Of a DNA stretch of 64,000 bases, positions 61,701 to 64,000 are shown in pieces. The notes under the pieces are model-generated. The model had not been told where the DNA came from. It did not search any database and saw only the letters and a list, made by a program, of their open reading frames with translations. This DNA is from Serinus canaria (lineage: Eukaryota > Chordata > Aves > Passeriformes > Fringillidae): positions 70,125,934 to 70,189,933 of the forward strand of contig NC_066313.1 in NCBI RefSeq assembly GCF_022539315.1. Direction: 5' to 3'. The translations under genes were made by a program, and so were the position numbers. How positions within the stretch are numbered: the stretch's first letter is position 1; every line of letters begins with the position of its first letter.

Positions 61701-64000
61701 TCTTCTCAATTAAATTTCAGATTACCAAGATCAGTCTGATTTGTCCATAATGAAATAAAGGGGACTGTACAGAAAATTAATTAGAGACATTCAATTTTAA
61801 GATAGACATTATTTTATTCCAGTTTGTCTTGTGCTCACAATTTACTATTAAAGTTTTTGAACCTCCATGAATAAAATCTGAGTGTAAGTAGTTCAAAAAT
61901 TCTAGGACATGGACAAATGTCAGCGGCCACATCTGTGCATGCACAGCTATGTCATGGGTCTGGGCTCTGTAAACATGCCCAAAGTGGGATGCCAGCATGC
62001 TGAAATGAAAATATAGACCTGTAGGAAAACATGTTCTGTCAAAAAGAGACAGTTGTGTATTGGAGTAGACTGTCCACACTCTAAGTGCTCAAAGAGGCTT
62101 TAAGTGCCTGATTGAGCTCAGTGTGAGACCTTCACACACTCCAGTGACAGTCATGAATTGAAATTCAGTTTTTTATTATTGAGGTGTACAACTTAATTGT
62201 AAATATCTATGTTTGAGATGATTCATCTGGCTTTTTTAATAACCAAAAAAAGTTTGAAGCATGATCCAGTTGCTTAAACAAAATGTTTTGTGCCGTTTGA
62301 GATGTCCTGTAGTATTCCAGAGTTTCTTTCTGCTTCTGAAAGGCATGAGACCTCTGTAAGTGCTGTGATATTTCCTGTCTATGTGCAGATGTATGTGGTA
62401 ACTTACAGAACTGGAACTTGTACTGCACATTACTGAAGCCTCCCAGCTCTTGTTCTAGCTAATTGGGTAAAATGTGTGATTTTTTATCATGGTTTTAAGT
62501 GTTTATTTCCATAAGAAATTAAAATATTTACCCCCATGTGGCCAGTCCATGTCATGGAGGCATGCCTGTCATTTCTTCCATTACTTCACTCACCCTATCT
62601 TTGTTATTGCAGAGCTCAAGATGTCAGGTAAAAACTGTAATTCTATTTCCCTTGTGCACTTGTCATAAATAATTTTTGTAGCTATTCTCAGCACAAAACT
62701 GCCATGTTCTAAATTATCCTGTCTTATTATGCATCTTACAGGCAGCTTGCGTGCTTAAATGCAAATTCACGTGCAAATTTTAATCTCAGTATCAAGATAC
62801 GAACTTGTGAGAACTTCTATCAGTATCCTCTTGGAGATATCTTTTGGTCCAGACACAAATGGTAGAACAAAGTCTTTACCCTGTACAAACCTCACACTGT
62901 GGCTGGACATTTAGGTCCCTCTTCTGAAAGGCAAGACTTGTGCTCTGCACTCCCTAAGAGTTCATTTTGTCTCACTGTCTCTGACTGCCTTAAATGTTAT
63001 TTTAATTGCCAATACAAATCATAGAATAAAACAACCAACTGGACCCTGTACAGTTGTTTCTAGGCTTTAAAAGGTCTAGGTGCTGCATTAGGTTGGATTT
63101 CAGACACCTCACAAACATTGCTGAAATGTATCCTACTTGTCATGGACTCTGGAGATGGGTCAAAGTGGACCAGGAACCAGGTGTCCACTAATTCTTTTTA
63201 TTCTTATTGTCTCTATGTGTCTGTATTTTCTAAATCGCTGTAGAGATTTTAGCCCCTCTGGGGCTGGAAGCCTTGTAAAAGCATTTTCTCTTTGAGGTAC
63301 CATGTATAACTTGTTCCCAGCTGAGACAGAAATACAGGGAGAATGCTGCTTCTAGCAATATGTTACCACTTCAGAAATCCTGAAGTGTAGCTTGATTTAG
63401 GTCCATCTATACTAAAATGCAGTAAGCATTAAGAAGGTAGATTTAGTTTTTTATTATTTTTTTTTTTACTTGGAGCAGGTTGAATTTATTCTAGTGGTTC
63501 AGGTAAAGGTGAAGATGAAAACAAAAAGTGATTTAAGAAAATAGTTCAAAAAATTACCTGTATGAAATATGGAATTCTGAAAGTGCTTATTTAGGTTCTG
63601 AATTCTCTGAGGTCAGAAAAGGCATCTGTAACAATAAATAAAGAGTTGATAAACATTTAAAAGTTTTATTCCTTTCTCAAGCAATATTCTTTTTTAAACA
63701 AATCCAAGTAATTAAATCAGGGAATAATTTTTTTCGTTTTACCTTCACTTACTGAATGTCTTATTCAGACAACACATTGCCAGGTAACAGATTCAGATAG
63801 CAATATTCATATCTAGAGAGGCAAAGCAAGTTACAGAACATTAACCTAGGAAAGCTTTAGAATTTGACCCAGCAGAAGTAATTTCTCAAATAAAAGTCAA
63901 AATATTTGTTGCTGAATTGCCAAATACTTCTAGATGGGGATTTCAAAGTTATCTGGAGCTGCTATTCCATGACAGAATAGTTCCTGTAGGGAAAAGGGCA
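58749..64000. other. AT-rich region without recognised genes
   Basis: About 5.25 kb to the right edge. It has a trinucleotide array at 59425-59513 and T-runs near 59080 and 61630. No gene or repeat family is recognised. A 15-nt segment with good splice-site borders at 62613-62627 is reported as a weak lead. Confidence 0.55.
59425..59513. repeat. Imperfect (AAT/ATT/AGT)n trinucleotide repeat
   Basis: About 89 bp of AAT, GAT, ATT and AGT triplets in blocks: aataat..., gatgat, attatt, agtagtagt, aataat, then agtagcagtag. The 64-codon open frame across it (poly-Asn and poly-Ser) is an artefact of the triplet periodicity. Confidence 0.93.

Noticed and set aside
1..64000. CRISPR arrays, bacterial operons, tRNA or rRNA genes
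   Set aside because: None seen. The repeats are eukaryotic retroelements and microsatellites, and no cloverleaf with a T-loop consensus was found by eye.

Overview
This is a vertebrate nuclear window, almost certainly avian and most likely from a songbird. The clade call rests on the repeats. Seven CR1 LINE segments, the dominant avian retrotransposon, are present in both orientations. Most are 5'-truncated and several keep the typical ATTCTATG-like 3' tails. Solo LTRs of bird endogenous retroviruses are also present, including one at 18733-19115 that I recognise as a common passerine LTR with a perfect 6-bp target-site duplication. The sequence is AT-rich, with no CpG island, no operon-like layout and no long conserved reading frame. 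It reads as a gene desert or the inside of a very long intron.

Layout. From 1 to 18.7 kb there are CR1 fragments at both edges of the first 3 kb (minus strand), then about 15.7 kb of AT-rich single-copy-looking DNA with short tandem duplications, a 30-base T-run and two notable inverted repeats. From 18.7 to 27.2 kb lies a repeat cluster: ERVK-type solo LTR, internally deleted CR1 (plus), CR1 (plus), a CR1 3' tip, and an old solo LTR (plus). From 27.2 to 40 kb is unique AT-rich DNA interrupted by a 370-bp polypurine composite microsatellite at about 33.83-34.20 kb and by (TA)n and (CA)n arrays. From 40 to 46.3 kb there is a minus-strand CR1 with an internal gap and a (CTATC)n pentamer array. 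From 46.3 to 58.8 kb is an LTR-rich block: a 1.07-kb ERVL-type LTR with a near-perfect 5-bp duplication, a truncated LTR (minus) butted against a CR1 (plus), a 489-bp LTR (plus), a possible LTR end piece, and a 584-bp LTR (minus). From 58.8 kb to the end is unique AT-rich DNA with a trinucleotide repeat.

No host protein-coding gene, tRNA, rRNA or other RNA gene could be supported. The recognisable protein-like reading frames are remnants of CR1 reverse transcriptase. The remaining open frames are short, unrecognised, or by-products of microsatellites and LTRs. I did not find a new biological system. The most useful leads are a 36-nt microexon-like segment at 37281-37316, two perfect 13-bp-arm inverted repeats (11023-11051 and 23065-23121), a 32-bp near-perfect palindrome (11589-11620), an RFX X-box-like palindrome (50587-50600), the polypurine tract, and the LTR-dense block. 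Family recognition is from memory of repeat families, not from a search.
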